From the NCBI GenBank assembly GCA_025937785.1, contig JAICQQ010000006.1, positions 1 to 64,000 on the forward strand: a stretch of 64,000 nt of DNA, in the 5' to 3' direction. The DNA is from Polyangiaceae bacterium. GTDB lineage: Bacteria; Myxococcota_A; Polyangia; Polyangiales; Polyangiaceae. Shown one piece after another: positions 60,919 to 64,000 of the stretch. The position numbers and the translations under genes are program-made. Position 1 is the stretch's first letter. The number at the start of each line of letters is the position of its first letter. A model generated the notes under the pieces. The model had not been told where the DNA came from. It worked only from the letters and a program-made list of their open reading frames with translations, and made no database searches.

Positions 60919-62175
60919 TCAGAGGTAGAAATGCAGCTGAGCCAATAGCTGCGTCCCAGCGCTTTGACGCTTGATGGCGTCGAGCCGCAGCTCGAACTGT
61001 CTGTAGAAGAACCAGTCGATCGATCCCCAGGCGCCGAAGCGCGGTTTCCCGCGCCCCTCGGTCTGCTGGTTGGTGTCGGTCTCTTCCCCCGCGAGCCCTT
61101 GGTCCAATACCTCACCCGTGACCATGAAATGAAGGCCCTGGACGAGCTCGTAGTCGAACTGCACGAAGCCGGTGTAGCCCGTGGTCGTGTCCGTGGTCAA
61201 AAGCAGGTCGGCTTCGCCGTAGACCGCCAGCGAATCGAAAAGCTTGGCGCGGCCGATCAGACCGTGCGCTTGGCGCCACACGTCTTCACGCAACGTGATG
61301 CGGTCCTCGTCTGCGAACGTCGCCAGGCTGCTAGCTCCGATCGCCAGCTCGGGGCTGGGTAGATACTCGAAGAAGAGACTGTAGCCACGCTCACGTAGTT
61401 TGTCGGGGCTGACCTGAAAGTTACCCGCGATCCCCATGATCTCGCCGCGGAAGGTCTCCCCGGTGTACGCCAGCGCCGCGCCATGCTGCTGATCGCTCTC
61501 GCGATCGGTGCGTGTTGCTTCGCGGGCCCACAGCGTGTGCTCCGGAACGCGAACGCCGAACGGCAGGTTCATGCGCCCCAAGCGCAAGAGGTAGTTATCA
61601 TCCGCACCTAGATCGAAGCCGAGCCAGTGCGTGCGCGAGACCATGTTGTACTGCTCGCCTTGGCCGTGAGTGACTTGAGCGGCGCGCGCGTGGGGCGACC
61701 CCACCTTGACCTTCGAGATGCCAGCGCTGGCGGCGGCGCGGACGAAGTCAGCGCGAACCTGCCCGTACAAGTCGCCCATCATGATCGGGATGATAGTGAG
61801 CGGGTCGTCGGCGCCCGGCTCGTAAATGTTCAAATTACGAAAGCTGCCGCTGAGCAACAGGTTGTCCGGCGTGTCCACGGCCCCCCAGAGGAAGCCCGTG
61901 TCCGGTTCCTCGTCGCCCTCTGCCGGTTCACCGTATTGCATGCGGAGCAACACGTCCCCCTCGAGACGTCCGTAGGACGATAGCAACTCGCCTCCGGAAG
62001 GATCCGCATGACAGCTCGAACACGCCGCGTACCCGTGGCGGATCATCCAGGTGTAAGCATGGGCAGGCTGGGCCCAGCACACGATCGCAAGCGTTGCCAG
62101 TGTCAGGCACCACAACAGCAGGTGCTGAGGGTGCCTTCTGGGTTTGTGTTCGCCGAGCCCACCGCGGAGCAGCAT
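60919..62175 (-). CDS. Porin-like outer-membrane protein with N-terminal CXXCH heme motif
   Basis: Signal peptide, WMIRHGYAACSSCHADPSGGELLSSYGR, then beta-strand-rich barrel-like sequence. Confidence 0.75.
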   Translation of the reverse strand: MLLRGGLGEHKPRRHPQHLLLWCLTLATLAIVCWAQPAHAYTWMIRHGYAACSSCHADPSGGELLSSYGRLEGDVLLRMQYGEPAEGDEEPDTGFLWGAVDTPDNLLLSGSFRNLNIYEPGADDPLTIIPIMMGDLYGQVRADFVRAAASAGISKVKVGSPHARAAQVTHGQGEQYNMVSRTHWLGFDLGADDNYLLRLGRMNLPFGVRVPEHTLWAREATRTDRESDQQHGAALAYTGETFRGEIMGIAGNFQVSPDKLRERGYSLFFEYLPSPELAIGASSLATFADEDRITLREDVWRQAHGLIGRAKLFDSLAVYGEADLLLTTDTTTGYTGFVQFDYELVQGLHFMVTGEVLDQGLAGEETDTNQQTEGRGKPRFGAWGSIDWFFYRQFELRLDAIKRQSAGTQLLAQLHFYL

Positions 62176-62242
62176 CCGAGCTGTTTTAGTCGCTCCTAGG
62201 ACTGAACGTCAAACGTTTCCGGGAGTTCCGGCGTAGTCACTC

Positions 62243-62818
62243 TCAAGGCTGTTTATCTAGAGTGAAGGATGCGGAGACCGCGACGGCGTCTGCGACGCAA
62301 ACTTCTGCCTTGCAGATCGGTTCCTTGATCCCGTGCTTCTTGAGGCTAATCGTGAAATTCCCGTCAACCTTGACCTTGTTGCCGGTCTCGGTCGCCGTGT
62401 ACGAGAAATCTACGGGCTTGGTGACTCCATGAAAGGTGAGCTGTCCCTTTCCTGACTTCTTGCCGCCCGCGCTGAGCTCGCTGGCCTTCACCCTCAACGC
62501 CACTTCCGGAAACTTCTTGAACTCCAGCTCTTTTTTGGCGTGGTTGTAGCGCATTTTGTCCATGGTGCCGTTGCCGAAGCTCATCATGTGCAGATCCGTC
62601 TTCAGCACGAGGAACTCACCTTCCGTTTGGGCAACGGTCAGACGTGGCACGGTGCCCTTGATGTCGATGGTTCCCTTCATGGCTGTCGTCGCGAAGCTGA
62701 TCTTGTCTTGCGACCCCTCCGCCTTCTTGTAGCCAGCAGCGTGCGCCAGCGCCGCCACGCACATCGCACTCGACAAGAGCCCAATCGTTACCTTGCTTCG
62801 AATCTTCATGTTGCTCAC
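62243..62818 (-). CDS. YceI family periplasmic protein
   Basis: Signal peptide; KGQLTFHGVTKPVDFSYTATETGNKVKVDGNFTISLKKHGI. Confidence 0.9.
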   Translation of the reverse strand: MSNMKIRSKVTIGLLSSAMCVAALAHAAGYKKAEGSQDKISFATTAMKGTIDIKGTVPRLTVAQTEGEFLVLKTDLHMMSFGNGTMDKMRYNHAKKELEFKKFPEVALRVKASELSAGGKKSGKGQLTFHGVTKPVDFSYTATETGNKVKVDGNFTISLKKHGIKEPICKAEVCVADAVAVSASFTLDKQP

Positions 62819-63196
62819 CTTGAGGGATGGGGTACCCGTCGGTTCGACGTGACGGGGCGAGATATATTCACCCTACGGGGGGACTGGCGAAAACCTTCCC
62901 GATCACCGAGGTGGCTTGGAATATACCCAGAAAATCGCGGTTGGCTCGGCTCAAGCGAGCCGTAAATTTTTCCAGGTTGCGTGTGGGTGTCGGAAAAGTG
63001 GCCCCATTGTAGATGTGGAAATACGATGGCAGCACGCGGCGATTTTCCCGCAGCAAAGACGGCGGGCGCTGCGACCAACGGTCGCGAGCTGGTTCAGCTG
63101 TGCGCGGTCCCGCAGGCCTGCCCGCCAAACCTGGTACCGTTGCCGCGACGCCCCACCGTTCGGGGGAAGCGGACGCTCGTACTCGTCAAACAGGTG

Positions 63197-63634
63197 TCAC
63201 TCGGACCGCGAAAGCGTTACGGCGCCGCGGCTGAGCGCGACGAACTCGCGAAGCGCCCCTGCGTGGGTCGCCTCGAAGTGCCAGCCGATGTGCGAGCGAC
63301 AGCCGACGCAGGTGCCAATCCGCCAAGCAAACCCCGAGAACCAGGTAAATTCGGTGGTGGCGTGCTGGTCGAAGGCGCCGCCGACCACATGAGTGACCAA
63401 GAGCAGCTCGAAGAATCGGCCGTGCGGGTTGGCAAACACCAGCGGCCCTTGCGAGCCCGCGTCGAGTACCCAGTCCTCACGGGCGAGCCGCCTCCCGCAC
63501 GCGGCACACACGTACCAGCCCTTGTTTCCCGCCTCGAGCTCATCACCCGATTGCGCATGCTCACCGGTCGGGAGTGGCGCGCTGCCGGCAGGCGCGCGCC
63601 GGCGTGCGTCCGCAAGCATGCCAGCGGCTGGCAT
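63197..63634 (-). CDS. CULT-domain (cereblon-like) protein
   Basis: YVCAACGRRLAREDW...VFANPHGRFFELLLV...TWFSGFAWRIGTCVGCRSHIGWHFEA: two CxxC pairs and three Trp in CULT spacing. Confidence 0.88.
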   Translation of the reverse strand: MPAAGMLADARRRAPAGSAPLPTGEHAQSGDELEAGNKGWYVCAACGRRLAREDWVLDAGSQGPLVFANPHGRFFELLLVTHVVGGAFDQHATTEFTWFSGFAWRIGTCVGCRSHIGWHFEATHAGALREFVALSRGAVTLSRSE

Positions 63635-63969
63635 CAGACTCGCTCGAAGCGAAGAGCCCGGCGCTCGACCCCCGTGAGCGGCCACTGGTACTCCCAGTCG
63701 CCCGCCACTTGCCAACCGTCGAGGCGAGGCAGCTCGCCGCGGGCGAGCAGTACCCACACAGCCTTCGTCGCGAGGCGCGCCCCTTCGGGCAGCCACAGAT
63801 CGGGCGCTAGGGTGGCACGCGAGAGCGCTACTGCGTGGCTCGCCGGTTCCAACTCGGCAGAGCGCGCGCGGCTCACGCTCACGTGCAGCGACAACGCGCC
63901 GCTGGCGGTGCGCAGGAATGCCACACGCTTGCTCTTGGGTTCGACCATCGTGAGCGCAATCTCGGGCAA
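63634..63969 (-). CDS. Hypothetical protein upstream of the CULT gene (start may lie beyond the window)
   Basis: Stop overlaps the CULT start (ATGA); no recognised domain. Confidence 0.5.
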   Translation of the reverse strand: MPEIALTMVEPKSKRVAFLRTASGALSLHVSVSRARSAELEPASHAVALSRATLAPDLWLPEGARLATKAVWVLLARGELPRLDGWQVAGDWEYQWPLTGVERRALRFERV

Positions 63970-64000
63970 GAGCAGCGCGAGCGGCAGCGCGGGAGCGCCA

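Overview
High-GC bacterial chromosomal window, probably from a Polyangia/Myxococcota-like genome (inferred from protein style: many G/A/S-rich lipoproteins, multiheme cytochromes, ECF modules). It is densely coding. Housekeeping genes include proS, cysS, thrS, ybeY, an HU gene, argD/argF, fur, a 5-formyl-THF cyclo-ligase, an rRNA methyltransferase, an EF-G paralog, a transaldolase-like gene and sulfite/nitrite reductase. Among these sit accessory and lineage-specific genes. I found no CRISPR array, rRNA, tRNA, transposase or prophage. Main observations: (1) an intact 762-aa P1B-type ATPase-like ORF (46381-48669) in which the DKTGT, TGES, CPC and GDGxND motifs are all replaced while the N-terminal YHS/TRASH-like Cys motif is kept, with fur downstream; (2) two similarly built ECF sigma modules, each with a periplasmic/beta-barrel protein, an ECF sigma factor and a FecR- or TM-TPR protein (11114-14393 and 31035-33672); (3) two octaheme cytochromes with C-terminal HEAT-like tails, plus a CXXCH-bearing porin-like protein next to YceI; (4) a bacterial CULT-domain (cereblon-like) protein at the right edge; (5) a frameshifted GH30 lipoprotein gene directly downstream of an inverted-repeat element belonging to a dispersed repeat family; (6) a second repeat family with GCCAAG-rich inverted ends; (7) a 13-bp duplication at a cytochrome/membrane-protein start-stop junction. 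All identifications are from reading the sequence and recalled family motifs; no searches were run.
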